A stretch of 64,000 nt of DNA from Rhodococcus pyridinivorans (lineage in GTDB: Bacteria; Actinomycetota; Actinomycetes; Mycobacteriales; Mycobacteriaceae): the NCBI RefSeq assembly GCF_900105195.1, contig NZ_FNRX01000002.1:4464001-4528000 (forward strand), given 5' to 3'. The notes under the pieces were generated by a model. It was not told where the DNA came from and made no database searches. It worked only from the letters and a program-made list of their open reading frames with translations. The number at the start of each line of letters is the position of its first letter. Position 1 is the stretch's first letter. The position numbers and the translations under genes are program-made. Below, piece by piece: positions 16,187 through 24,975 of the stretch.

Positions 16187-17983
16187 TCACCGCGACGAAC
16201 GGCGCCTCTCCCCGGGTCCCCGCCCCCGGTCGCCGAACGCTCCGAGTTCGCGGTCGCGGCCCATGCCGAGCCGCTCGGGCACGTGCATGCGGGAGAACGT
16301 CCGGCCCACGTCGCGAGGGACCTGCCGACGCGTCAGCACGCTCACCGCGATCATCGTGACGAACGCCAGCGGCACGCTCAAAGCCGCAGGATAGGCAGAG
16401 AGCACCGTCGGCCACCCTGCGGCCACCGACGGATCGATCGGCAGCAGCACGGTGGCCAGGGCGGCGCCCCCCGCAACGAGACCACCGACGACCATCCCTG
16501 CCGCGGCACCGATCGCGGTGAGGCCACGCCACCAGATCCCCAGGACCAGCAGCGGACACAGCGTCGACGCAGCGATCGCGAAGACCTGTCCCACCGAACG
16601 CGACAGGTCGAGCGAGGTCACCGACAGCGCCAGCACGAGCGGCACCACGCCCGCGAGCACCGCGGCGATCCGGAAGTCGCGCACCCGTCCGCGCAGCACG
16701 TCCGTGGACAGCACGCCCGCGACACTGACCAGCAACCCGGAGGAGGTCGACAGGAAGGCCGCGATCGCGCCCGAGGCTACGAGGGCCGCGAGCAACTGCC
16801 CGCCCCATCCGGACAGCACCGATCCCGGCAGCAAGAGCACCGCGGCGTCCGACCGTCCCGTGATGAGCAACTGCGGGACGTACAGGCGCGCGAACACTCC
16901 GAGCAGCGTCGGGAACAGATAGAACAGCCCGAGCAGCCCGATCACGGCAAAGGACGTCATGCGCGCCGCGCGACCGTCCGGGTTCGTGTAGAAGCGCACC
17001 AGCACGTGCGGCAGACCCATGGTTCCGAGGAAGGTCGCAAGCATCAGCGAGTAGACCTGGAACAACGGATGTTCGCTGCTCGCCCCCAATCCGGCCCCCG
17101 GCGACGCCCAGCTGTCGTTGTCGGTCGGCGCACCGGCCACCACCGGCACCGGAGAACCGGCATCGAGGACGAGTTCGGTGCCTGCCCCGAGGACGTGCTC
17201 TCCCGGCTCGAGTTCGAAGTCACCTGCGACCGATCGGCCGTCGATCTCCCCGGTCACCACGACCGGCAACGGCTCGGCGACCTGCACGACCACGTCGATC
17301 GTCACGTCGACGGTCGTGATCTCCGCGACGGTGGGCGGCACGGGTTCGTCGACGGCCCGGTGGTCGCCGACGAAGTGCAACGTGAGGACCAGTGCGGGCA
17401 GGGCGACCGCGGTGAGCTTGAGCCAGTACTGGAAGGCCTGCACGAACGTGATCGAGCGCATCCCACCGCCGACCACGTTGGCCACGACAATCACCCCGAC
17501 CACGGCGACGCCCACCCAGTCGGGCACTCCCAGAAGGATGTTGAGCGTGAGTCCCGCGCCCTGGAACTGCGGCACCAGATACAGGATGCAGATGATCGCC
17601 ACGACCATCATCGACAGCGTGCGCAGCCACTTCTCCCCCAGCCGGAACTCCGCGAAGTCCGGGACGGTGTAGGCACCCGAACGTCGCAGCGGCGCAGCGA
17701 CGAACAGCAGCAGACCCAGATAGCCGGCCGTGAAACCGACGGGATACCACAGGGCATCGGCACCGAACTTCGCGACGAGCCCGGCCACCCCGAGAAAGGA
17801 TGCCGCCGAGAGGTATTCACCGGAGATGGCTGCGGCGTTCCAGCGTGGCCCGACGCTGCGGGAGGCGACGAGGAAGTCCGAGGTGGTGCGCGCCATCCGC
17901 ACGCCGTACACACCGATCGCGACGGTGGCGATCGCCGCGGCGACGAGACCGACGACGGTGACGACGGGAATCGATCCGCTCAC
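16187..17983 (-). CDS. Solute:sodium symporter of a LytTR-controlled cassette
   Basis: 598 residues from GTG 17983. About 13 hydrophobic helices with SSS motifs (ISGEYLSAASFLGVAGLVAK; LPHVLVRFYTNPDGRAAR). It is a paralogue of the neighbouring ActP-like protein. It differs by an approximately 100-residue hydrophilic insertion between two helices (about residues 205-310: many Val/Glu/Pro/Gly, no Cys), likely extracytoplasmic, and a basic Arg-rich C-tail. The small membrane-protein gene ends 7 bases upstream, and a LytTR regulator and LytS-type kinase precede that. Carboxylate uptake is likely by analogy with BtsT/ActP systems; substrate unknown. Confidence 0.88.
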   Translation of the reverse strand: MSGSIPVVTVVGLVAAAIATVAIGVYGVRMARTTSDFLVASRSVGPRWNAAAISGEYLSAASFLGVAGLVAKFGADALWYPVGFTAGYLGLLLFVAAPLRRSGAYTVPDFAEFRLGEKWLRTLSMMVVAIICILYLVPQFQGAGLTLNILLGVPDWVGVAVVGVIVVANVVGGGMRSITFVQAFQYWLKLTAVALPALVLTLHFVGDHRAVDEPVPPTVAEITTVDVTIDVVVQVAEPLPVVVTGEIDGRSVAGDFELEPGEHVLGAGTELVLDAGSPVPVVAGAPTDNDSWASPGAGLGASSEHPLFQVYSLMLATFLGTMGLPHVLVRFYTNPDGRAARMTSFAVIGLLGLFYLFPTLLGVFARLYVPQLLITGRSDAAVLLLPGSVLSGWGGQLLAALVASGAIAAFLSTSSGLLVSVAGVLSTDVLRGRVRDFRIAAVLAGVVPLVLALSVTSLDLSRSVGQVFAIAASTLCPLLVLGIWWRGLTAIGAAAGMVVGGLVAGGAALATVLLPIDPSVAAGWPTVLSAYPAALSVPLAFVTMIAVSVLTRRQVPRDVGRTFSRMHVPERLGMGRDRELGAFGDRGRGPGERRRSSR

Positions 17984-17990
17984 GGGGTCG

Positions 17991-18365
17991 TCAATCGTCG
18001 GTGAGGTCGGTGAAATCCTGCTCGTTGCGTTCGGCGAGGCGCAGATACACCCACGCGATACCGAGCAGGATCGGATAACCGACCACACCGAGCAACACCC
18101 ACGGCAGGCGGATCCCGAGGACCGTCACCACGGCGAGACCGGGAGCGACATGGAACAGCACCGGAATGGTGCCCAGCAGGCACACGGTGAACAGCGCGAC
18201 CCGCAGGGCGAGCCCGAGCTGTGCCCGGACCAGCCCGCGGACCATCGCGTCGCCCACCTCGGTCTGTTGCTGCACCTCGACCCGGGTGCGGACCATGCGC
18301 GCCCCGCGCCGTTCGGCGAGGACAACACGCTGCCGCTGCGGGGGCGATCCGCCGGTGGTGCTCAT
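17991..18365 (-). CDS. Small two-helix membrane protein, symporter partner
   Basis: 124 residues from ATG 18365, which overlaps the LytTR gene stop by 4 bases (ATGA). The N-terminal half is basic and cytoplasmic (RQRVVLAERRGARMVRTRVE). Two hydrophobic helices follow (LGLALRVALFTVCLLGTIPVL; VTVLGIRLPWVLLGVVGYPI) and an acidic end (ERNEQDFTDLTDD). Layout and position just before a symporter gene resemble DUF485 partners, but the sequence is not clearly DUF485. It probably assists the symporter encoded 7 bases downstream. Confidence 0.82.
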   Translation of the reverse strand: MSTTGGSPPQRQRVVLAERRGARMVRTRVEVQQQTEVGDAMVRGLVRAQLGLALRVALFTVCLLGTIPVLFHVAPGLAVVTVLGIRLPWVLLGVVGYPILLGIAWVYLRLAERNEQDFTDLTDD

Positions 18366-19144
18366 CGCGACGTCCACGACTGCATCGGACCGCGGATGAG
18401 CCGGTCCTTGAGTTCCCGTGTGTGCCGGCGGCTGACCGGCAGTTCGACGGGCGGGGAGTTGCTGTCGCTGCGCAGGCACACGACGAGACCCGAACCCACA
18501 CTGCGGATACCGGTGACGAGCGGCAGCGCCACGAGAAAGGAGCGGTGAACGCGCAGGAAGCCGGCATCGGCCCAGCGGCTCTCGAGCGTCGATATCGGGA
18601 TCCGCACCAGGTGCGAACCGGTCGCGGTGTGCAGTCGCGCGTAGTCGCCCTCGGCTTCGACCCAGTGGACCGACGAGCGCGGCACGAGCGTGGTGACACC
18701 GCCGAGCTCGACCGGGATCACGTCGTCGCTCTGGCCGGTGTCGGATGCGGCCTGCGCCGCGGGTCGGCTGCGTTCGGCGATCCGCCGGACCGCTTCGGCG
18801 AGTCGTTCCTCCCGCAGCGGCTTGAGGACGTAATCGACGGCGCCGAGGTCGAACGCCGAGACCGCGCGATCGTCGTGCGCGGTCACGAACACCACGGCCG
18901 GGGACACCGCGAAATTGCGCAGGATGCCTGCGAGTTCCAGCCCGTCGAGTCCGGGCATGTTGATGTCGAGGAAAACCGCGTCGATGCCTCCGTCGCGCAG
19001 CACGCGCAGAGCGGTCGTCGCGTCTCCCGCGGTGTGGACGACGCCGATCTCCTCCTGCGCGCGCAGCAGGTAGGCCAGCTCGTCGAGGGCGGGCGGTTCG
19101 TCGTCGACCGCCAGCACGGTCAGGTTGTCTGTGATCTCGTTCAC
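18362..19144 (-). CDS. LytTR-family response regulator
   Basis: 260 residues from GTG 19144. The receiver domain (1-125) has the acidic pair AVDDEPPALDELAYLL, the phospho-acceptor Asp in AVFLDINMPGLDGLEL, the Thr in VFVTAHD and the Lys in YVLKPLREERL. The C-terminal LytTR DNA-binding domain (about 150-250) has HWVEAEGDYARLHTATG and FLRVHRSFLVAL. LytTR regulators bind direct-repeat sites and usually control neighbouring genes. It is translationally coupled to the small membrane protein downstream and lies 31 bases after the LytS-type kinase gene. The obvious target is the linked symporter cassette. Confidence 0.92.
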   Translation of the reverse strand: MNEITDNLTVLAVDDEPPALDELAYLLRAQEEIGVVHTAGDATTALRVLRDGGIDAVFLDINMPGLDGLELAGILRNFAVSPAVVFVTAHDDRAVSAFDLGAVDYVLKPLREERLAEAVRRIAERSRPAAQAASDTGQSDDVIPVELGGVTTLVPRSSVHWVEAEGDYARLHTATGSHLVRIPISTLESRWADAGFLRVHRSFLVALPLVTGIRSVGSGLVVCLRSDSNSPPVELPVSRRHTRELKDRLIRGPMQSWTSR

Positions 19145-19175
19145 GGCGAATCCATCGTGCCATGCCCGGTGTTCC

Positions 19176-20390
19176 TCACGGCCGGATACCCGCCCTGAAC
19201 TTCGGCACGCGCATGCTCACCCGGGTGCCGGCCCCCGGCGCGGTCTCGACGACGAGGCCGTAGTCGTTACCGAAGGCCGCACGCAGCCGGTCGTCGACGT
19301 TGGCGAGACCCACGTGCGCGGACTCGCGGACACCGCTGCCGTGCTCGCTCTCGGCGATCGCGTCGAGCGTGCCCGATCGCAGCAGCTCCGGGTCCATGCC
19401 GATCCCGTCGTCCTCGACGCTGATGACGCAGTCGGTGCCTTCGTCCGCCGCGGTGATGGTGATCGTGCCCGTGCGAGTTTCCTTGCCCGCGATCCCGTGC
19501 CGCACGGCGTTCTCGACGAGCGGCTGCAGAGCGAGGAAGGGCAGCGTCACGTTGAGCACCTCGGGCGCGATCTGCAGGCGCACCTCGAGGGCATTGCCGA
19601 AGCGGGCACGTTCGAGCGTCAGGTACCGGTCGATGTTGCGCAGTTCGTCGGCGAGCAGGGTGTACTCACCGGCCGCGCGGAACGAGTAGCGGGTGAAGTC
19701 GGCGAAATCCAGCAGCAGTTCGCGGGCCCGGTCCGGGTCGGTCCGGACGAACGACGCCACAGTGTTGAGCGCGTTGTAGATGAAGTGCGGACTGATCTGG
19801 GCGCGCAGCGCGCGGACCTCCGCGCGGTCGAGCCGGGCGCGGGAGGCATCGAGTTCGGCCAGCTCGATCTGACTGCACGCGTACCGCGCCACCTCGGTGA
19901 TCGCGCCGAGCAGCGCCGGGCCGGGTTCGACGGTCGTCACGACGCCGAGCACCCCCGCCACACCCATGTCCTCCACGACGAGCGGCTGGGCGATCAGTGC
20001 GCGGGCCGCGAGGTCGCCGTGGTCTCGTCGCAGGTCGTGGTGCCCGACGAGCACGCGACGCTTGTCGGCGACGGCACGGCCCGCGGCGGTGATCATCGCG
20101 TCCGTCAGTTCCTCGAACGGGCCGTCCCAGGCGAGCAGGGCGCCGTTCTCGTCCAGCAGCGCCACCGCGCGCGCTTCGGCCAGCAGCATCCGCAGGTGCG
20201 GAGCGGCCTCCTTCGCGGACGACGCGTCGAGCCCGGCGCGCAGGGGGCGCGCCGCGAGGGACGCCGTGTGCAGGGTCGCGTGGACCGCCCGTTCGGCGGG
20301 TGTGGTGACCACCCGCCGGGTCCACAGCACCACCGAGACCACGACCAGCACCAGGAGCAGTACCACCGCGGCGAGCTCGATCGCGATCAT
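19176..20390 (-). CDS. LytS-type sensor histidine kinase
   Basis: 404 residues. One N-terminal transmembrane helix (AAVVLLLVLVVVSVVLW) is followed by a GAF-like sensory region (about 65-185, ARAVALLDENGALLAWDGPF). The His_kinase dimerisation segment has the phospho-accepting His in QISPHFIYNALNTVASF. The ATPase domain has the N-box LQPLVENAVRHGIAG and G-boxes EDDGIGMD and GVRESAHVGLANVDDRL. It phosphorylates the LytTR regulator encoded 31 bases downstream. Unlike BtsS/LytS it lacks the 5TM_5TMR sensor domain, having only one helix, so it may sense a cytoplasmic ligand or the symporter itself. That is inference. Confidence 0.92.
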   Translation of the reverse strand: MIAIELAAVVLLLVLVVVSVVLWTRRVVTTPAERAVHATLHTASLAARPLRAGLDASSAKEAAPHLRMLLAEARAVALLDENGALLAWDGPFEELTDAMITAAGRAVADKRRVLVGHHDLRRDHGDLAARALIAQPLVVEDMGVAGVLGVVTTVEPGPALLGAITEVARYACSQIELAELDASRARLDRAEVRALRAQISPHFIYNALNTVASFVRTDPDRARELLLDFADFTRYSFRAAGEYTLLADELRNIDRYLTLERARFGNALEVRLQIAPEVLNVTLPFLALQPLVENAVRHGIAGKETRTGTITITAADEGTDCVISVEDDGIGMDPELLRSGTLDAIAESEHGSGVRESAHVGLANVDDRLRAAFGNDYGLVVETAPGAGTRVSMRVPKFRAGIRP

Positions 20391-20464
20391 GCGCTCACGT
20401 TACGTCGAATCGATCGCCGTCGAGTTGCGCCTCGACAACGGCAGCCTGCTCCCGGGAGGCGCAG

Positions 20465-21979
20465 TCAGTTCTCCCCACCGAGTCGGCCGGACAACCGGCG
20501 GAGGCGTTCTAGGCTCGCGCCGTCCAGTCCGACGATGGTGACCGTCTTGCCTTTGGCCGCGTACTTCTGCTGGATCGCATCGAAGGTCGCGACGGTGGAC
20601 GCGTCCCAGATGTCGGCGGCGGTGAGGTCGACGACGACGTTCTCCGGGTCGCCGATGTAGTCGAACTGGAAGACGAGATCGTTGCTCGACGCCCAGAACA
20701 GTTCCCCCGTGACCCGGTAGGTGCACGTGTCGTCGCTCGTGAGGGTCCTCTCGACCGTGGTCATGTGCGCGACCCGGCGGGCGAACAGCACCATCGCGGT
20801 GAGCACTCCGAGCGACACTCCGATCGCGAGGTTGCCGGTGCTCACCGTGGCCACGACGGTGACGACCATGACGACGGTCTCGCTGAGCGGCATCAACCGC
20901 AGCGTCCGCGGGTGGACGCTGTGCCAGTCGACCGTCGCGATCGACACCATGATCATCACGGCGACGAGGGCGGCCATCGGAACCAGACCGACGATGTCGC
21001 CGAGCGCGACCACGAGGATCAGCAGGAACACGCCGGCCGCCAGGGTGGACAGACGGGTCCGTGCCCCGGAGACCTTGACGTTCATCATGGTTTGGCCGAC
21101 GACGGCGCAGCCGCCCATGCCACCGAAGAATCCGGTCACGATGTTGGCGACGCCCTGGCCCCAGCCCTCGCGGGTCTTGTCCGACCGGGTGTCGGTGATG
21201 TCGTCGACGAGCTTGGCCGTCATCAGCGATTCCATCAGGCCGACGAGGGCCATCGCGAGCGCATACGGCGCGAGAATCCGGAGGGTCTCGAAGGTCAGCG
21301 GCACGTCCGGGAAGAAGAGGGTGGGCAGGCTCTCGGGAAGTTCACCCTGGTCCGCGACGTCCGGCACGTTCAGCGAGAAGGCCACGGTCACGGCGGTGAG
21401 GAGCACGATCGTGACGAGCGGAGCCGGCACGGCCTCGGTGATCTTCGGGAGGAACACCAGCACCAGCAGACCTGCCGCCACCAGCGGGTAGACCATCCAC
21501 GGCACGTCCACGAGGTGCGGGATCTGGGCGACGAAGACGAGGATCGCGAGCGAGTTGACGAAGCCGACCATGACGCTGCGCGGCACGAACCGCATGAGCT
21601 TGGCGACGCCGAGGAAGCTGAGCAGCACCTGGAAGACGCCGCCGAGGATCACCGTCGCGATGAGATGGTCCACCCCGTACTGCTCGGACACCGGGGCGAT
21701 CACGAGTGCCACGGCCGCGGTCGCCGCCGAGATCATCGCGGGCCGTCCCCCGACGATCGCGATGGTGATGGCCATGGTCACCGAGGCGAACAGCCCGACC
21801 CGGGGGTCGACGCCGGCGATCACGGAGAAGGCGATGGCTTCCGGGATCAGGGCGAGCGCCACGACCAGGCCGGCCAGGAGTTCGGTCTTCAGACGAGCAG
21901 GTGACCGGAGAGCGAACCGAACGGAGACGTCGGTGCGGGGATCGTGCGGCACCTGTTCCGGGCCGTGCGGGGTGTTCAC
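20465..21979 (-). CDS. SulP-family anion transporter with C-terminal STAS domain
   Basis: 504 residues from GTG 21979. The membrane domain (about 30-400) begins LAGLVVALALIPEAIAFSVI and carries GFFGGMGGCAVVGQTMMNVK, typical of SulP sulfate/bicarbonate/dicarboxylate transporters. The C-terminal STAS segment (about 415-504) includes ENVVVDLTAADIWDASTVAT and the KTVTIVGLDGAS end. Sulfate, bicarbonate or another anion could be the substrate. It starts 32 bases downstream of the Na+/H+ antiporter gene on the same strand. The two may be co-transcribed, which would fit Na+-linked bicarbonate or pH homeostasis, but this is inference. Confidence 0.92.
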   Translation of the reverse strand: MNTPHGPEQVPHDPRTDVSVRFALRSPARLKTELLAGLVVALALIPEAIAFSVIAGVDPRVGLFASVTMAITIAIVGGRPAMISAATAAVALVIAPVSEQYGVDHLIATVILGGVFQVLLSFLGVAKLMRFVPRSVMVGFVNSLAILVFVAQIPHLVDVPWMVYPLVAAGLLVLVFLPKITEAVPAPLVTIVLLTAVTVAFSLNVPDVADQGELPESLPTLFFPDVPLTFETLRILAPYALAMALVGLMESLMTAKLVDDITDTRSDKTREGWGQGVANIVTGFFGGMGGCAVVGQTMMNVKVSGARTRLSTLAAGVFLLILVVALGDIVGLVPMAALVAVMIMVSIATVDWHSVHPRTLRLMPLSETVVMVVTVVATVSTGNLAIGVSLGVLTAMVLFARRVAHMTTVERTLTSDDTCTYRVTGELFWASSNDLVFQFDYIGDPENVVVDLTAADIWDASTVATFDAIQQKYAAKGKTVTIVGLDGASLERLRRLSGRLGGEN

Positions 21980-22011
21980 TTGCGGAAAGTCTACCGTTGC
22001 GCGCTGTCGTC

Positions 22012-23655
22012 CTACTGTTGTGCACTGCCGTCCTGACGGCGGCGGATGCGTTCCTCGACGGCTGCCTCGTCGACATCGAGACTCTCCAGCACGTCGCGGA
22101 GAATCTCGTCGTCGAGTTCCCCGCGATCACGTGCGTCGATGAGATCCTGTCGTCGCGCCCGCAGGGACGCTCGCCGGATGTCGTCGAACAACGCGGCCAG
22201 TCGTGTTCCGGCGTCCTCCGCGGTGTCCTCGACGGTCTCCGCCTCCTGCCGGGATCGGAGTGACTTGCGTGCCTTGGCCAGAAGTCTGTCGTAGATCTCC
22301 GGGTCCACGCCGTCAGGTGGATGCGCGGCGAGTTCGGTGAGAACCCGGTCGCTCGACTCGGCCGAGATCCTGCGGGCCACGGTCATCTGTTCCTCGGTCC
22401 GCAGCCGCTCGTAGGGGTCGGTGACGTCGAGTCTGCGGATGAGCCACGGCATCGTCGCGCCCTGGATGAGGAGTGTGCCGATGGCGACGACCAGCGCGGA
22501 GATCTGGATCATCTCGCGGCCGGGGAAGGCAGCACCCGATGCGATCACCACGGGCACCCCACCGGCTGCGGCGAGGGTGACGACCCCACGCATGCCCGCC
22601 CACGACACCACGACATGTTCCCGGAAGTTCAGTTGGTCGCGGCCGAGGCGTTCGGATCCGGCGCGCCGCACGAGCGCGCGTCGCCCCCAGTGCAGCAGAC
22701 CCCATGCGGGTCGCACGATCATGACGACGAGCAGGATCACCACTGCACCGAGCAACGCGAGGCGCAGGTCGGCGCCGCTGTCGCGGACCTCGTCGAGGAC
22801 GAACCGGAATTGCAGGCCCATGTAGGCGAAGACGAAAGTCTCGAGCACCACGTCGACGCTCTTCCACACCGCGCGTTCCTGCAGTCGCGTGCTCACCGAG
22901 ACCTCGGTGGCACGGTGCCCGATGAACAGTCCGGCAGCGACGACGGCGAGCACTCCCGAGGCGTGGATCTCCTCGGCGGCGAGATAGGCCGCGAACGGCA
23001 GCACCAGCCCCAGCACGGTCTCGAGCGGCGAGTCGTACATCCGGGCGCGGATCAGGTGGACGATATACGCGAGCGCCAGACCGACAGCGACCCCGCCCGC
23101 GACCTCGTAGAGGAAGAACAGTACCGGCGAATCAGCGAGGATGTGCGTTCCCGTGACGGCCGAGATCGCAACGGTGAACAGGGTCAGGGCGGTGGCGTCG
23201 TTGACCAGACCTTCCCCGGTCAGCACCGCGATGACCCGTTTCGGCAGTCCGAGTCGCTGTCCCACGGCGACGGCACTGACCGCGTCGGTCGGTGCGACGA
23301 CCGCGCCGAGAGCGAGTGCCGCACCGAAGGTCAGCGTCGCCATCATCGCGGACGCCGTCCACGCCACGACGAACGCCGTGACGAGCACCGTGTAGATCCC
23401 GAGCCGCAGGATCGACGGCAGATACTGCCCGAAGGTAGGGACCGAGAACCGCAGGGCCGACGAATACAGCAGCGGCGGCAGGACGACCCCGAGGATGACC
23501 TCCGGATCCAGTTCGAGCCGCGGCAGACCCGGCACGAACGACACCAGTGCGCCGACGGTGACGAGCACGAGCGGAGCCTGCAGGTCGCGACGCGACGCGA
23601 CGGCGGTCACCGCGATCCCGGCGATGACGACCAGCAGGATCCACGCGCCGTTCAT
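22012..23655 (-). CDS. Na+/H+ antiporter (CPA1/NhaP family)
   Basis: 547 residues from ATG 23655. About 12 hydrophobic helices fill the first 400 residues. CPA1 hallmarks are VVLPPLLYSSALRF, the core GAVVAPTDAVSAVAVGQRLG, and the ion-binding Asn-Asp in GEGLVNDATALTLF. The C-terminal ~140 residues are a charged cytoplasmic tail ending EEAVEERIRRRQDG. The protein exchanges Na+ (or K+) for protons in pH and salt homeostasis. The start is chosen at MNGAWILL; an upstream in-frame start at 23703 would add 16 polar residues. It precedes the SulP gene by 32 bases. Confidence 0.92.
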   Translation of the reverse strand: MNGAWILLVVIAGIAVTAVASRRDLQAPLVLVTVGALVSFVPGLPRLELDPEVILGVVLPPLLYSSALRFSVPTFGQYLPSILRLGIYTVLVTAFVVAWTASAMMATLTFGAALALGAVVAPTDAVSAVAVGQRLGLPKRVIAVLTGEGLVNDATALTLFTVAISAVTGTHILADSPVLFFLYEVAGGVAVGLALAYIVHLIRARMYDSPLETVLGLVLPFAAYLAAEEIHASGVLAVVAAGLFIGHRATEVSVSTRLQERAVWKSVDVVLETFVFAYMGLQFRFVLDEVRDSGADLRLALLGAVVILLVVMIVRPAWGLLHWGRRALVRRAGSERLGRDQLNFREHVVVSWAGMRGVVTLAAAGGVPVVIASGAAFPGREMIQISALVVAIGTLLIQGATMPWLIRRLDVTDPYERLRTEEQMTVARRISAESSDRVLTELAAHPPDGVDPEIYDRLLAKARKSLRSRQEAETVEDTAEDAGTRLAALFDDIRRASLRARRQDLIDARDRGELDDEILRDVLESLDVDEAAVEERIRRRQDGSAQQ

Positions 23656-23752
23656 CGCGACGGCACCGTGCCAGGTGTCCGGTTCACGGTGTGATGGTGA
23701 CACAGCCGGCGGCCGCCCGAAAGGAACCCGCGTCCGGGTGCCGGCTCCGTGG

Positions 23753-24667
23753 TTACGCCTGTTCGGCCACCCCTGCGATGACGGCGCGCGTCGCGGCGAT
23801 CAGCCGAGTGAGGCCGGGCTCCTCGATCGGCCAGTGCCCGCAGTTCTCGAGCAGGACTGCCTGCGTCGGCCCGGAGATGCGGTCGAGGAACCGCAGGCTG
23901 GTTTCCGGTGGGGTCCAGCGGTCGGCGGCGGGATGCACGAGCGTCACCGGGACTGCGGTGAAGTCCTCGGGTGCGGTGTGCGGGTAGGTGAACCAGTCGG
24001 CCAGAAATCCCAGCGGGATCCGGACCCCTCCCCCGAGAGAATCGGACTCGCACATGCGTGTGAGGTCACGGTCGTTGCTCATCCGGTTCATCCGCACGAG
24101 CCATCTGATCGGCAACCGGAGATCACCCGCCACCCGGGCCACGGGCGGCAGAACCGAGGGTGCCATCCTTCCGGCGAAGCCCCATCGGGCTGCAGCCGCC
24201 CGGGCTTCGGCATCGCCGGGATCCAGGAGGCAGGTCGCGATCACCGCGGCCACCTGCCCGGTGCGAACCGCGACCTCGTAGGCCATCATCCCGCCCATAC
24301 TCGCGCCGAAGAGGACCAGCGGCCGGGGATCGTCGGCGCGTTCGGCTGCGACGAGGTCGCAGAGCAGGTCGATCCAATCGCAGTACCGGACCTGCGAGGG
24401 ACGGGGTTCGACGGTCCGTCCGTAGACGGGCATGTCGGGGAAGAGGATGTCCACGTCGTCGTCCGCGGCCAGCGAGGCGAACGACCAGAGCGCCGCGGAA
24501 TGGCCGCCCGCGCCGTGGATTCCCATCACGCGCACCGGAGCATCGGGGCGAGGGTTGCGGGCGATGTGGACGCGGCGACCGCGCCAGTCCCACCAGGTGG
24601 ACTCCGGTTCTCGACAGGCCGATCGGTAGTTCTCGGGCAGGAACTCGGCATAGGCCGCTGCGGTCAT
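23753..24667 (-). CDS. Alpha/beta-hydrolase fold protein
   Basis: 304 residues from ATG 24667. Fold elements in order are an oxyanion-loop-like GIHGAGGHSAALW, the nucleophile elbow VLFGASMGGMMAYE (Ser in G-A-S-M-G), a helical cap rich in Arg/Met, the acid residue in LVHPAADRWTPPE, and the catalytic His in ENCGHWPIEEPG. No signal peptide. The substrate is not evident; family members include esterases, lipases, C-C hydrolases and epoxide hydrolases. Upstream lies a 308-base intergenic region with a candidate promoter. Downstream, the antiporter gene begins after 97 bases. Confidence 0.9.
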   Translation of the reverse strand: MTAAAYAEFLPENYRSACREPESTWWDWRGRRVHIARNPRPDAPVRVMGIHGAGGHSAALWSFASLAADDDVDILFPDMPVYGRTVEPRPSQVRYCDWIDLLCDLVAAERADDPRPLVLFGASMGGMMAYEVAVRTGQVAAVIATCLLDPGDAEARAAAARWGFAGRMAPSVLPPVARVAGDLRLPIRWLVRMNRMSNDRDLTRMCESDSLGGGVRIPLGFLADWFTYPHTAPEDFTAVPVTLVHPAADRWTPPETSLRFLDRISGPTQAVLLENCGHWPIEEPGLTRLIAATRAVIAGVAEQA

Positions 24668-24975
24668 CGTCCGATCCCTTCGTCGTCGCACGACGGGTGA
24701 TGTCTGCACCACGTATACGGCGCACGATAGCTGCACGCCCTTACCTGCACAATGTCGAGAAGATGTGAAAAATTCGCTGTGGCACAACGAATCCCGGATA
24801 CACGGCGGCCACGTCTTCTTCTTCGGCCGCCCTGCCGGATGCCGTTCGCCCCGCCCCTCCTGCTTCCACGACGCGCCCGCACACCCGATCTCGCAGCGAG
24901 ACCGGCAGGTCGTTTGCCCCGACGCGGCCGGGGTATGCAACCGATCGACCGCCGTATACCCGGCCCCAGCGAGGA
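24668..24975. other. 308-base intergenic region between hydrolase and decayed GH15 genes
   Basis: A divergent region without a supported gene. It holds the hydrolase promoter candidate (24724-24752) and, near 24971, GAGGAG ahead of the GH15 remnant start. The stretch 24765-24800 is AT-richer than average. No repeat or RNA structure stands out. Confidence 0.5.
24724..24752 (-). promoter_or_regulatory. Candidate sigma-70-type promoter of the hydrolase gene
   Basis: On the minus strand TTGTGC (24752-24747) and TATCGT (24729-24724) are separated by 17 bases, and the likely start site is about 50 bases before the ATG at 24667. Both hexamers are only partial matches. Confidence 0.35.
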
